Below are positions 37,625 to 46,474 of a stretch of DNA of 64,000 nt, piece by piece. The translations under genes and the position numbers were made by a program. This stretch comes from Flexithrix dorotheae DSM 6795 (GTDB taxonomy: Bacteria > Bacteroidota > Bacteroidia > Cytophagales > Flammeovirgaceae), in contig NZ_KB903430.1 of assembly GCF_000379765.1 (NCBI RefSeq), positions 1 to 64,000 on the forward strand, in the 5' to 3' direction. Each line of letters begins with the position of its first letter. The first letter of the stretch is position 1. The notes below the pieces were generated by a model. The model did not search any database and was not told the DNA's origin. It saw only the letters and a list, made by a program, of their open reading frames with translations.

Positions 37625-39100
37625 ATGACAATGAAATATATATCTATAATATTAATTTTAACATTTTCTCTCCTTTCATGTAGCGACTTTCTGGAAGAAG
37701 ATCTTTCTGCTCAATTAACACCAGAAGGAGATGCCTTAAGCAATGAAAATGGTTTAACTGCTGCATTAGTGGGTGTTTACTCGCCCCTCACTCAAACATG
37801 GATTCAGGGTTTTGGAACGGCTGCAACGCTTGCTATTCTGATGGGAAGTGATGATTTAACTACTCATAAAGCCAGTAATAAAGCTCCTTTTAGAGAATTT
37901 GATCAATTTAAAGTTTCTCAACAAAATGGCAGACTTCCATTTATCTGGAGTGGTGCCTATAAATCTATTCAGGGAAGTAATAACATTATAGCAAATTATG
38001 CAGGAGCAACTGGCGATCAGGCAGTTATCAATCATATTGGTGGTGAAGCACATTTTATGCGAGCCTATATGTATTTCTGGATAGTCAGATTATGGGGAAA
38101 AGCCCCTTTGGTACTTAATTCACATGTTTACAACGAGGAAATTTTAAGTATAAAATCAAGTGATGAGCAAACCATTTATAACCAGATTGTAAGTGATTTG
38201 GAAGAGGCTATCAAATTAATGGGAGATACTAAACCTGAACCGGGAAGAGCTAGTAGAGGAACTGCCAAAGCTATGTTAGCAGAAGTTTATTTACATATGG
38301 CAGGATGGCCTTTGAAACAGACCGATAAATATGCTATTGCTGCTCAACTGGCAAAAGAGGTTATTGATAATGAAGCCACCTATAATTTTGGCTTAATGGA
38401 TAATTTTGCAGATTTATGGCCAACTGCTACTTCTAATAATGATGGAAATAAAGAAGAAGTGTTTGCACTCAATTTTGCCGGTACGCAGTGGTTTTTAAAT
38501 AATTCTATATATGGGAATGCTGCCAGACCAAGTGATGAAGGTGCATGGGACGATTATATGTCAGAAATCACCTTTTTTAATGAATTCCCGGAGCAGTTAA
38601 GAAAAGATATAACGTTTCAAACTGAATTAGAGGATGGTACTCCCTGGCAGGAATTTTTATCAGCCAGACCTTATTTTAAGAAAATACAAGGAGACAGGGC
38701 AAGTTGGGAAAATGCGCTTTCTCTTCCTTTGGAAAGAATGGCTGAGGTTTATTTTGTATTTGCTGAAGCCCAGATAATGGCTACTGGAAACACCAAAGAT
38801 GCTTCTGCTCTGGAAGCTGTAAATAAAATTGTAAGAAGGGCTTACGGATTGCCAATAAATACGCCAGATCCTTCTGTGGATTATACAGAAATTACCCAAA
38901 AACAACTCATTCAGGAAAAGGCCTGGGAATTTGCTGCTGAGTACGTAAGATGGTTTGATCTTACCAGGCTGGAAATGGTGGAAGAAGTCACTGCTAAAAA
39001 AGATCCGGACGATCTTCAACCATTAGGACCTATCAAATATTATGTTCCACTTCCTGCAAGTGAAACTTTAGTGAATCCTGGTTTAGAGACCGGAGGTTAA
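37625..39100 (+). CDS. SusD/RagB-type surface lipoprotein
   Basis: A 491-residue SusD-family lipoprotein (lipobox LLSC, Cys19, followed by SDFLEED). Helical TPR-like scaffold blocks include GGEAHFMRAYMYFWIVRLWGKAPLV near 135 and RGTAKAMLAEVYLHMAGWP near 200. The C-terminal SusD signature is present (QEKAWEFAAEYVRWFDLTR, then PLPASETLVNPGL). It forms the lid of the preceding SusC and captures the transported substrate on the cell surface. A terminator follows directly, ending the module. Confidence 0.95.
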   Translation: MTMKYISIILILTFSLLSCSDFLEEDLSAQLTPEGDALSNENGLTAALVGVYSPLTQTWIQGFGTAATLAILMGSDDLTTHKASNKAPFREFDQFKVSQQNGRLPFIWSGAYKSIQGSNNIIANYAGATGDQAVINHIGGEAHFMRAYMYFWIVRLWGKAPLVLNSHVYNEEILSIKSSDEQTIYNQIVSDLEEAIKLMGDTKPEPGRASRGTAKAMLAEVYLHMAGWPLKQTDKYAIAAQLAKEVIDNEATYNFGLMDNFADLWPTATSNNDGNKEEVFALNFAGTQWFLNNSIYGNAARPSDEGAWDDYMSEITFFNEFPEQLRKDITFQTELEDGTPWQEFLSARPYFKKIQGDRASWENALSLPLERMAEVYFVFAEAQIMATGNTKDASALEAVNKIVRRAYGLPINTPDPSVDYTEITQKQLIQEKAWEFAAEYVRWFDLTRLEMVEEVTAKKDPDDLQPLGPIKYYVPLPASETLVNPGLETGG

Positions 39101-39124
39101 TTTTTAACTTAAAGTATAAAAAGG

Positions 39125-39157
39125 AGAGGCACATTTAAAAAATATGCCTCTTTTTTT
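39125..39157 (+). terminator. Terminator of the susCD module
   Basis: Stem AGAGGCA (39125-39131) with TGCCTCT (39145-39151) is followed by a T tract. Confidence 0.8.
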
Positions 39158-39356
39158 ATGATCAGCATTTTTAAAAAACACTTTTATTTCAGTAAATACC
39201 CGGTAACTATTTTAAGGTTTTTCATGTCACTTTAGCAAGGTATCAAAATAATTTGCAGTTTATGCAACCTTTACCTGAAAATCTCTTCTTTATTTTCAGA
39301 CAATGGTTAAATAATTTTTCAATATGCCATTTTTTTACTGGTTTAAACTTTTAACA

Positions 39357-40109
39357 ATGACTTTTCAATTAATAAAAAAATCTGCCTTAATTTCTCTTTC
39401 ACTTAGTTTCCTTTTTGTTCTAAACGGACTTTCCCAATCTCAGGAACTACCTTTATTTGAAAAAATTCTTGTAAGCCCGAATATCAATCTTGTTTTGGAA
39501 AAGGGTAATAAAGAAGCTATCAGGTTCGAATCGATTGGAATCAAGGAGGAAAAGATCAAATTTGAAATTAAAGGAAAGCGGTTACGAATATATCTTGATG
39601 GAGCAAAAGTTTTCCCTAAAAACAAAAAGATAAAAAATGGGGGCTGGAAACAAAAAATGAATATTTATGAGGGCGTATCAGTAACTGCTTATGTCACCTA
39701 CAAAACGCTCAGAAAATTAGAATTTAGAGGGGAAGAAAAAGCAGTTTGTAAAACTCTAATTGAAGCTAAAAAATTTGTAGTGAAAGTTTACGGAGAGGGG
39801 GAAGTTAAACTGGCATTTGTAGAGACTACCAAACTAAAGGCCAACCTAAAAGGAGAAAACAGACTTAGAATTGAATCAGGAAATGCATATAAACAGGTAT
39901 ATAAATCTTTTGGGGAAAATATAGTAAAAACAGAGAATTTACTATCTCAAAAAACCAAGGTTAAATCCTACGGAGAGGGGCGTCTTGCATTTAATTCTTC
40001 TGAAAAAGTAAAGGTTACATCCTTTGGAGAGGTAGACATTCGCTATGAAGGTACCGCCAAATTAAAAAAGGGAATTATACTGGGCGAATCTGATATTAGG
40101 AAAAACTAA
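39357..40109 (+). CDS. DUF2807-type (head GIN) secreted protein
   Basis: The frame is open from ATG 39324; the ATG at 39357 gives a normal signal peptide (TFQLIKKSALISLSLSFLF, cleaved near LSQS) and is preferred, giving about 250 aa. The mature part is a right-handed beta-helix-like series of short strands, with repeats such as VKVYGEGEVKLAF, VKSYGEGRLAF and VTSFGEVDIRY, each spaced by a V-x-x-x-G-E pattern, as in putative autotransporter-adhesin head domains. A secreted or outer-membrane-associated protein; function unknown. It has its own terminator. Confidence 0.82.
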   Translation: MTFQLIKKSALISLSLSFLFVLNGLSQSQELPLFEKILVSPNINLVLEKGNKEAIRFESIGIKEEKIKFEIKGKRLRIYLDGAKVFPKNKKIKNGGWKQKMNIYEGVSVTAYVTYKTLRKLEFRGEEKAVCKTLIEAKKFVVKVYGEGEVKLAFVETTKLKANLKGENRLRIESGNAYKQVYKSFGENIVKTENLLSQKTKVKSYGEGRLAFNSSEKVKVTSFGEVDIRYEGTAKLKKGIILGESDIRKN

Positions 40110-40171
40110 TTAGTTTTTCCATTTTCATTCAATTTGCACTTTCCGGTAATATCATAACCTAATTAAATTTG

Positions 40172-40207
40172 AAAACACACAGTATATTAACATACTGTGT
40201 GTTTTTT
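40172..40207 (+). terminator. Strong terminator after the DUF2807 gene
   Basis: A perfect 14-bp stem (40172-40185 with 40192-40205) around a six-base loop ends in T residues. Confidence 0.9.
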
Positions 40208-40321
40208 ATTTTTTCAGAACAAGATTTTTGAATTCTGGTTATAAATTTTAAAATGACAGATTTTTATTTTGTCATTGTGCGAAATAATCCCTAAAAATCA
40301 ATCAAATTAAAACCTAAAAAA

Positions 40322-41113
40322 ATGCCTGTTCGAAAAAATCATAAATTTTTAGCGATTCTAAATGTTGTCGGATTTTTGATGGTCATCATAATAAATGCCT
40401 TAGCTAATATTTTACCCATAAATAATAAAACAACCGGTGAGTTATCGGATCAATATCCCAATCTTTTTGTGCCTGCAGGAGTTACTTTTTCTATTTGGGG
40501 CTTGATTTATATTCTACTAGCAGGCTTTGTTGTTTTCCAGCTTGTTAGTGCTTTTTCTTCTAAATATCATGATGATTTTTTATCAAAAATAAGTAGCTGG
40601 TTTTTAGTGAGTTGCCTGGCTAATAGTTCATGGATATTAGCGTGGCATTATGAACAGGTAGCCATTTCCCTGACAATAATGATCTTGTTGCTGTTTTCTT
40701 TGATTCAAATTTACAGGAGTCTTCATCATAAGAAAAAAGAAAAGGAAAACCTCGGAAAAATCTTTTGGACTAAAGTTCCATTTAGCATTTACCTGGGTTG
40801 GATTTCAATAGCCACAATTGCCAATGTCACTGCACTTCTGGTCAATATAAATTTTACGGGATTTGGAATCAGTGAACCCCAATGGGCTCAGGCACTTATC
40901 TTAGCTGGTATTATTCTTTCCCTTATTATGATGTTTAAAAGACAAGATATTTTTTATGGCTTGGTCGTGATTTGGGCCTATTTCGGCATTTATCTTAAAC
41001 AAAATAATTCCTCCTATGAGGGAATAGTGGTTGTGGCCGTTTTTGGGATTTTACTTATTGCTATCGGAATCATCTCTCAAGTTATTCGAAAACAGCTTTA
41101 TTTTTACAGGTAA
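40322..41113 (+). CDS. TspO/MBR-like tryptophan-rich membrane protein
   Basis: A 263-residue polytopic membrane protein with seven or eight hydrophobic helices, resembling the tryptophan-rich sensory protein/TspO-like group. Motifs include VPAGVTFSIWGLIYILLAGF near 51-70, which matches the P-x-x-x-F-x-x-x-W-x-x-x-Y pattern, and LANSSWILAWHYEQ. It is longer than classical five-helix TspO, as is common for Bacteroidota versions. Possible ligands are porphyrins or other lipophilic molecules; this is inferred from the family only. Confidence 0.8.
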   Translation: MPVRKNHKFLAILNVVGFLMVIIINALANILPINNKTTGELSDQYPNLFVPAGVTFSIWGLIYILLAGFVVFQLVSAFSSKYHDDFLSKISSWFLVSCLANSSWILAWHYEQVAISLTIMILLLFSLIQIYRSLHHKKKEKENLGKIFWTKVPFSIYLGWISIATIANVTALLVNINFTGFGISEPQWAQALILAGIILSLIMMFKRQDIFYGLVVIWAYFGIYLKQNNSSYEGIVVVAVFGILLIAIGIISQVIRKQLYFYR

Positions 41114-41245
41114 AAATTCATTTGGTTTATTTTATAGCAAAACCTGTTTCTCACCAAAGATTTTCTGTTCTTTTGCACCTCCAGATTTGTCAGGATTCAA
41201 AATCCTTTTTTTTGCAAATACTGAGAGAAACAGAAAGATCAACCT

Positions 41246-42616
41246 ATGAGTTTTAAGAAGAACTTTACAGATTATTCAACGACATTAAGGTTAGCACTGC
41301 CAATTATTCTTTCTCAGGCAGGCCAGATGCTTACAGGGATTGTGGATAATATGATGGTAGGCCATGTGAATACGACTTCTCTGGCAGCCTCTTCATTTGC
41401 CAATGGGGTATTTGTAAATGTGATGGTTTTTGGGATGGGTTTTGCATTTGGATTAACTCCACTGGTAGGAGCTTCTCTTGGCAGGAAAGACTTAAACCGG
41501 ACAAGTATTTTACTCAAAAATGGCCTTTTCACAAATTTGTTTCTCAGTTTATTTCTTACTGTTATTCTATATTTTTTTTCCTATCTGATGCCTTACATGG
41601 GTCAGCCAGAGGATGTGGTGGCACTATCCAAGCCTTATTTTTTCATTATTAGTGCTTCCATGGCCCCAATGATGCTTTTTTTTACTTTTAAACAGTTTAC
41701 AGAAGGAGTTGCAAGCACCAAACCAGCAATGGTTTTTACGATTTCAAGTAATTTATTAAATATTGGCCTTAATTATATCCTGATCTTTGGCAAATTGGGT
41801 ATTGAACCAATGGGATTATTGGGTGCCGGATGGGCTACCTTAATTTCCAGAATATATCAGGGAGTTGGGTTTGCCATTTATGTTTTATTAAGCAAGCGAT
41901 TTAATGCCTATACCACAGGATTTTGGCAAATACCTCTTCAGTTAAAAGAAATCTTTGGACTGGCCAGACTTGGAATACCCATGGGCCTTCAAATATTAAT
42001 GGAAGCGGGAGCATTTACCATAGGAACTATTTTTATGGGGCAAATTGGTAAAATAGAATTGGCAGCCCATCAGGTAGTCTTAAGCCTGGCATCTTTTACT
42101 TTTATGGCGGTTGGAGGTATTGGCTCAGCCACAACCATACGGATTAGTAATCAGTTTGGGGAAAATAATTTCATCAAATTAAGGAAAATAGGTTTATCCT
42201 CATATTTTATTGTTATCCTAATTATGGCGGGATTTGGAGTGATTTTCTTTTTGGGAAGAAATATAATTCCTTTAGGGTTTTCACCTGATATTAAGGTCAT
42301 CCAGGTGGCTGCAAATTTATTAATTTTTGCAGCTATATTTCAGGTTTTTGATGGTATTCAACTCACTTCCATGGGAGCTTTGAGGGGGCTGGCAGACGTT
42401 AAAGCCCCTACCCTTATTGCTTTTATAGCCTATTGGGTGATTTCCCTGCCTTCAGGGTATTACCTTGCATTTTATACTTCATTAGGAGAAGCCGGAATTT
42501 GGGTAGGTTTCTGCCTTGGGTTGGGAATTGCAGCAATATTATTAGTTTACAGATTTGATTATTTAAGTAGAAAATTGATCGACCAAAAGATGACATCTTC
42601 AAAAATTCATTCATAG
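41246..42616 (+). CDS. MATE-family multidrug/sodium efflux transporter
   Basis: A 456-residue MATE transporter with two homologous six-helix halves. The first half begins LPIILSQAGQMLTGIVDNMMVGH with the usual early loop (AASSFANGVF), and the second half has GIPMGLQILMEAGAFTIGTIFMGQIG. It probably exports cationic compounds using Na+ or H+. It is followed 29 bp later by the Gfo/Idh/MocA gene on the same strand, suggesting one transcript with that gene and the methyltransferase. Confidence 0.93.
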   Translation: MSFKKNFTDYSTTLRLALPIILSQAGQMLTGIVDNMMVGHVNTTSLAASSFANGVFVNVMVFGMGFAFGLTPLVGASLGRKDLNRTSILLKNGLFTNLFLSLFLTVILYFFSYLMPYMGQPEDVVALSKPYFFIISASMAPMMLFFTFKQFTEGVASTKPAMVFTISSNLLNIGLNYILIFGKLGIEPMGLLGAGWATLISRIYQGVGFAIYVLLSKRFNAYTTGFWQIPLQLKEIFGLARLGIPMGLQILMEAGAFTIGTIFMGQIGKIELAAHQVVLSLASFTFMAVGGIGSATTIRISNQFGENNFIKLRKIGLSSYFIVILIMAGFGVIFFLGRNIIPLGFSPDIKVIQVAANLLIFAAIFQVFDGIQLTSMGALRGLADVKAPTLIAFIAYWVISLPSGYYLAFYTSLGEAGIWVGFCLGLGIAAILLVYRFDYLSRKLIDQKMTSSKIHS

Positions 42617-42651
42617 TTTTATGAAAAATTTACACAATTAATATTTTGGTA

Positions 42652-43641
42652 ATGGAAAAAGAAATCAGATTTGGGATATTAGGGCTGGGTAGAATTGCAA
42701 AAAAATTTGCAGAAGCATTAGAAAAGGCAAATGGTGCCCGTTTGGCTGGAGTAGGATCAAGAAGCCTTGATAAAGCAAAAGCCTTTGCTGAGGGATTTCC
42801 TTCAGAACATGTATTTGGCTCTTATCAGGAATTAATTCAATCACCGGATATAGATGCCATTTATATTGCCACACCACATACAAGTCATTGTGAGAACACC
42901 ATACAATGCCTGGAAAATAAAAAAGCTGTGCTCTGTGAAAAACCCTTTGCCATGAATGCCAAGGAAGTACAAAAAATGATATCATCATCCAAAAAGCATA
43001 AAACATTTTTAATGGAAGCTTTCTGGACAAGATTTATCCCATCATTTTTGAAGGCAAAGGAACTTGTTACAAATGGAGAAATAGGAGAAATAATTTCAAT
43101 TCAGGCAGATTTTGGCTTTCGGGCAAACTTTAATCCGGAGCATCGGCTTTTCAATAAATCCCTCGGAGGAGGATCTCTACTGGATGTAGGCATCTATCCT
43201 GTATTTTTTGCTACTCATTTTTTGGGTGAGCCAAAAAAAATCATTGCTTCAGCCAAAATTGGGGATACAGGAGTGGATGAACAACTTTCAGTATTATTAG
43301 AATATAGCAGTGGAAAAAGGGCGACCCTAACTTCCTCAATTGTTTCAAACAACTCAGTTGAAGCCAACATTTTCGGCTCTAAAAAAAGAATTAGACTAAA
43401 TGGAGAGTGGCACTGTCCCACTAATATTTCTCTTTTTGCAGACAGAACAAATTTCGAAAATATTGATTTCGACTATAATGGAAGAAACGGGTATGAATAT
43501 GAAATAGAAGAAGTTGTAAAATGCCTTAGAGAGGGAAAAACAGAAAGCGATTTGCTTACTCATTCTGATAGCCAAAAGCTAATTAGAGTACTAGACAATA
43601 TTAGAAAGGAGATTAATTTAGTATACCCAGACCACGATTAG
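42652..43641 (+). CDS. Gfo/Idh/MocA-family oxidoreductase
   Basis: An NAD(P)-dependent oxidoreductase. The frame extends to TTG 42646, but the ATG at 42652 is the natural start. The Rossmann motif is GILGLGRIAKKF at the N-terminus, and the diagnostic EKP motif appears in LCEKPFAMNAKEV near residue 97. The C-terminal alpha/beta domain includes GGGSLLDVGIYPVFFATHF with the catalytic His region typical of dihydrodiol dehydrogenase-like members. The substrate is likely a sugar or cyclitol, not determinable here. The stop is 3 bp from the start of the methyltransferase gene. Confidence 0.92.
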   Translation: MEKEIRFGILGLGRIAKKFAEALEKANGARLAGVGSRSLDKAKAFAEGFPSEHVFGSYQELIQSPDIDAIYIATPHTSHCENTIQCLENKKAVLCEKPFAMNAKEVQKMISSSKKHKTFLMEAFWTRFIPSFLKAKELVTNGEIGEIISIQADFGFRANFNPEHRLFNKSLGGGSLLDVGIYPVFFATHFLGEPKKIIASAKIGDTGVDEQLSVLLEYSSGKRATLTSSIVSNNSVEANIFGSKKRIRLNGEWHCPTNISLFADRTNFENIDFDYNGRNGYEYEIEEVVKCLREGKTESDLLTHSDSQKLIRVLDNIRKEINLVYPDHD

Positions 43642-43644
43642 AAT

Positions 43645-44379
43645 TTGCCAAACGATTATTTTGAATTTAAACAATTCCGAGTAGAACAGGGGAATTGTGG
43701 AATGAAAATCACTACAGATGCTTGTGTTTTTGGAGCCTTTGCAGGTCATCATTTTAAGACACAAATCGACTTCCAACCTAATAGGATTCTGGATATTGGA
43801 ACAGGGAGTGGCCTTCTTGCCTTAATGATGGCACAATATTTTAATTCTCAAATAGATGCAGTTGAGTTGGATAAAGCAGCTTATGATCAGTCCAAAATCA
43901 ATTTTCATCATAGTAAATGGGCAAACAACATATCCTTGTTCCATAGCTCGATCCAGAATTATTCAAAAATTCATTCCACTAAAAAGTATGAGCTAATTAT
44001 TTCAAACCCACCATTTTTCAATAACTCTTTTAAACCTCCTAATAAAAAAAGATTACTTGCTCGTCATACCGACAAATTAAGTTACACAGAATTACTTAAA
44101 ATTGGCCAGAACTTAATATCAGAGAAGGGTATTTTCTACATTCTCCTTCCAAAAATTGAATCCAATTTATTATTACAGGAAGTAGAAGAAACAAAATTAA
44201 AATTAGTCGGGATTGTAGATATTTACCCTAATCCAAATAAAGTGGCGAATAGAGTGATTTTTATATTATCAAAAAAAGAATACCGAACTAAATTGAAAGA
44301 TATATACATCAAAAACACTGGAAATACCTATTCAAGAGAAACAATAGAGCTACTAAATGGCTTTTATCTTTACCTATGA
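43645..44379 (+). CDS. trmN6: tRNA1(Val) (adenine37-N6)-methyltransferase
   Basis: A class I SAM-dependent methyltransferase of the YfiC/TrmN6 group that modifies A37 of tRNA1(Val). The SAM motif is ILDIGTGSGLLALMMAQ near residue 50, and the amino-methyltransferase motif is N-P-P-F in ISNPPFFNN near 115. The N-terminal FRVEQGNCGMKITTDACVFGAF is characteristic of this group. Start is TTG, 3 bp after the previous gene's stop, so it is probably translationally coupled. The 244 aa length is normal. Confidence 0.88.
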   Translation: MPNDYFEFKQFRVEQGNCGMKITTDACVFGAFAGHHFKTQIDFQPNRILDIGTGSGLLALMMAQYFNSQIDAVELDKAAYDQSKINFHHSKWANNISLFHSSIQNYSKIHSTKKYELIISNPPFFNNSFKPPNKKRLLARHTDKLSYTELLKIGQNLISEKGIFYILLPKIESNLLLQEVEETKLKLVGIVDIYPNPNKVANRVIFILSKKEYRTKLKDIYIKNTGNTYSRETIELLNGFYLYL

Positions 44380-44547
44380 AAATAAATCCCAGGGGATTGC
44401 TTTTTGAATAATTATGTGTATACCACTACCTTTGCAATGGGATAAGAAGCAGGTTTGTTTCCAATAAACTAACTCCATCTACCATTAAAAATCAGCATTC
44501 TATCCCAATTTCTTATTCGAATGGATTTTATATTAAATTAAAAAAGA

Positions 44548-45504
44548 ATGATAGGTAAGGATTTAGCAAAAGCGGAAAATTTGTTAAGAGAGGGCAAGTT
44601 AGTTGCGATACCTACTGAAACAGTTTATGGTTTAGCGGGTAATGGATTCAATGAGGAGGCATTACTAGAAATTTTTAAGGTAAAGAATAGACCTTTTTTT
44701 GATCCTCTTATTTTACATACAGATTCCTTGGACAAAGTAAAACAAATCGTTTCTGATATTCCGGATCAAGCCCTTTCCTTGGCGGATACATTTTGGCCAG
44801 GGTCCTTGACCTTAGTATTACCCAAAAAAAACAATGTGCCAGATTTGGTTAGTAGTGGTTTAACAACAGTGGCAATCCGAATTCCTAATCATCCAATAAG
44901 TTTAAAACTTTTAAGTAAGTTAGAATTTCCTTTAGCAGCTCCTAGTGCAAACCCTTTCGGATACATAAGTCCAACCACCCCTTTTCATGTATCTGATCAA
45001 CTTGGGGACAAAATCCCATATATTCTTGATGGAGGAAATTGTAATATTGGCATAGAATCAACTATTATAGGATTTCCAAATAATAAACCCACGATTTTTA
45101 GAAAAGGAGGCTTAAGCATTGAACAAATTGAAAATGTTATTGGCCCTGTTTCAATTAATTCAAACTCTAACTCAAACCCAGATGCCCCAGGAATGTTAAA
45201 AAAGCATTATTCTCCAAGGAATAGGATTGAAATTGGTGATATTGATTTAATGATGAAAAAATATCATAATAAAACCATTGGAATTTTATCCTTTTTTAAA
45301 TCTTACGATCAAATTCCTAAAGACCTTCAATTTGTATTATCCCCAAAAATGGACCTGAACGAAGCCGGGAAAAACTTGTTCACTGCTCTTAGAGCATTGG
45401 ATCAATTGAACCCCGAAGTAATATTAACAGAATACTTTCCAGAAGAAGGGTTAGGACTTGCCATAAATGATAGGTTAAAAAGAGCAGCGGCTGCAGATCA
45501 CTAA
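44548..45504 (+). CDS. tsaC: L-threonylcarbamoyladenylate synthase (Sua5/YrdC type)
   Basis: A 318-residue Sua5-type enzyme that makes threonylcarbamoyl-AMP for the t6A37 tRNA modification. The YrdC domain spans about 5-190 (GKLVAIPTETVYGLAGNG, KNRPFFDPLILH, SALAAPSANPFG-like LAAPSANPFGYISPT). The C-terminal Sua5 domain follows the linker PGMLKKHYSPR near residue 212. The two-domain layout distinguishes it from short TsaC proteins. Its stop overlaps the A run of the gld operon terminator on the other strand. Confidence 0.93.
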   Translation: MIGKDLAKAENLLREGKLVAIPTETVYGLAGNGFNEEALLEIFKVKNRPFFDPLILHTDSLDKVKQIVSDIPDQALSLADTFWPGSLTLVLPKKNNVPDLVSSGLTTVAIRIPNHPISLKLLSKLEFPLAAPSANPFGYISPTTPFHVSDQLGDKIPYILDGGNCNIGIESTIIGFPNNKPTIFRKGGLSIEQIENVIGPVSINSNSNSNPDAPGMLKKHYSPRNRIEIGDIDLMMKKYHNKTIGILSFFKSYDQIPKDLQFVLSPKMDLNEAGKNLFTALRALDQLNPEVILTEYFPEEGLGLAINDRLKRAAAADH

Positions 45505-45537
45505 AAAAGGTCTCTCTTCAATAAAAGAAAAGAGACC
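45503..45537 (-). terminator. Terminator of the porP-gldKLMN cluster (minus strand)
   Basis: On the minus strand, stem GGTCTCT (45537-45531) pairs with AGAGACC (45515-45509) and runs into a T tract (plus-strand A run at 45503-45508). It lies 36 bp after the gldN stop. Confidence 0.82.
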
Positions 45538-45573
45538 CAATTATTAATTTATTAAGAAATAGTGGCTTAACAA

Positions 45574-46464
45574 TTAGTTTGACCATAAATCTGATTCATA
45601 CTCAAGCAATCTATGCTCATATTCCTGTGATTTCGCAAGACCTAATTTTAGATTTCCTTTGTAAATATCATCTATCACATTGTCCTTTGGATTAGAATAC
45701 TTTACAATTTTACCCGTAAATTGCCTCAACTCAAATGCATCAGCTAAGTTTTTATTTTCAGCAGTATTTTTTGCATTATACCAAACTGCAGCAGGATTAT
45801 CCAAAAACACGTTCGATACTAGCTCTTTGTAGCTAAAGGTCGCAAGTTCCTTATCGATACCAGTTGGATATAACTCTCCAGGAATAATCAATTTAATGGA
45901 TTGTATGTCATAATACATCCTACTTCTTTTCCTATCAAACAATCTATGCTCTTTCAACTCAATCACATAAATATCCTTTGCAAAGAATTCATCTGGACCT
46001 GCATCTTCCTCAGTACCACCTTCATCACCCCAGTCATCTCCGCTGCCCCAATCATCTCCACCGCTACCCCAATCATCTCCTCCAAATCCAGAAGCTAAAT
46101 CATCATCAGCTAATCCTTCATCGGCACCAGGAATTTTTATGTTATCATTAAATTCCTGAATAGACATTCTTGTGACCAAAGAATCATTCTTATACGGTCT
46201 TAAGACCCCTGCTTTTACAGCATCAATAATGATTTTTGTAATTTCACTATTTGTTGCAAAAAATGGTTCATTTTGTTTTTCTCGCAAATCCATCCTGATC
46301 CAAACACTATTGTTATACATCACATCAGCTTTACGAATCGGCCGCATTGAGTGTGGACTAAATGCATCTTTATCATCAAATCCAAATTCAGCTTGTCCGT
46401 AAGAATTTTCGAAAGAAAATCCAATAAACAAAATTACTCCAAAAATAAAATAACTAGCTTTCAT
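45574..46464 (-). CDS. gldN: Type IX secretion/gliding protein GldN (PorN)
   Basis: A 296-residue periplasmic subunit of the type IX secretion ring, with a signal peptide ending at SYGQ. It occupies the last position of the porP-gldK-L-M-N order, 10 bp after gldM. Family-like blocks include ADVMYNNSVWIRMDLREKQN near 46-65 and RSRMYYDIQSIKLIIPGE near 170. Residues 128-150 are an unusual low-complexity insert of Gly, Asp and Trp, with DDWG repeated three times, in a loop just before the conserved FFAKDIYVIEL. GldN binds GldK to build the outer periplasmic rings. Confidence 0.93.
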   Translation of the reverse strand: MKASYFIFGVILFIGFSFENSYGQAEFGFDDKDAFSPHSMRPIRKADVMYNNSVWIRMDLREKQNEPFFATNSEITKIIIDAVKAGVLRPYKNDSLVTRMSIQEFNDNIKIPGADEGLADDDLASGFGGDDWGSGGDDWGSGDDWGDEGGTEEDAGPDEFFAKDIYVIELKEHRLFDRKRSRMYYDIQSIKLIIPGELYPTGIDKELATFSYKELVSNVFLDNPAAVWYNAKNTAENKNLADAFELRQFTGKIVKYSNPKDNVIDDIYKGNLKLGLAKSQEYEHRLLEYESDLWSN

Positions 46465-46474
46465 TTAATTCTTG

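Noticed and set aside
46015-46083. CRISPR or mini-satellite array
   Set aside because: The repeats are in frame, only about three units, and encode the DDWG loop of GldN.
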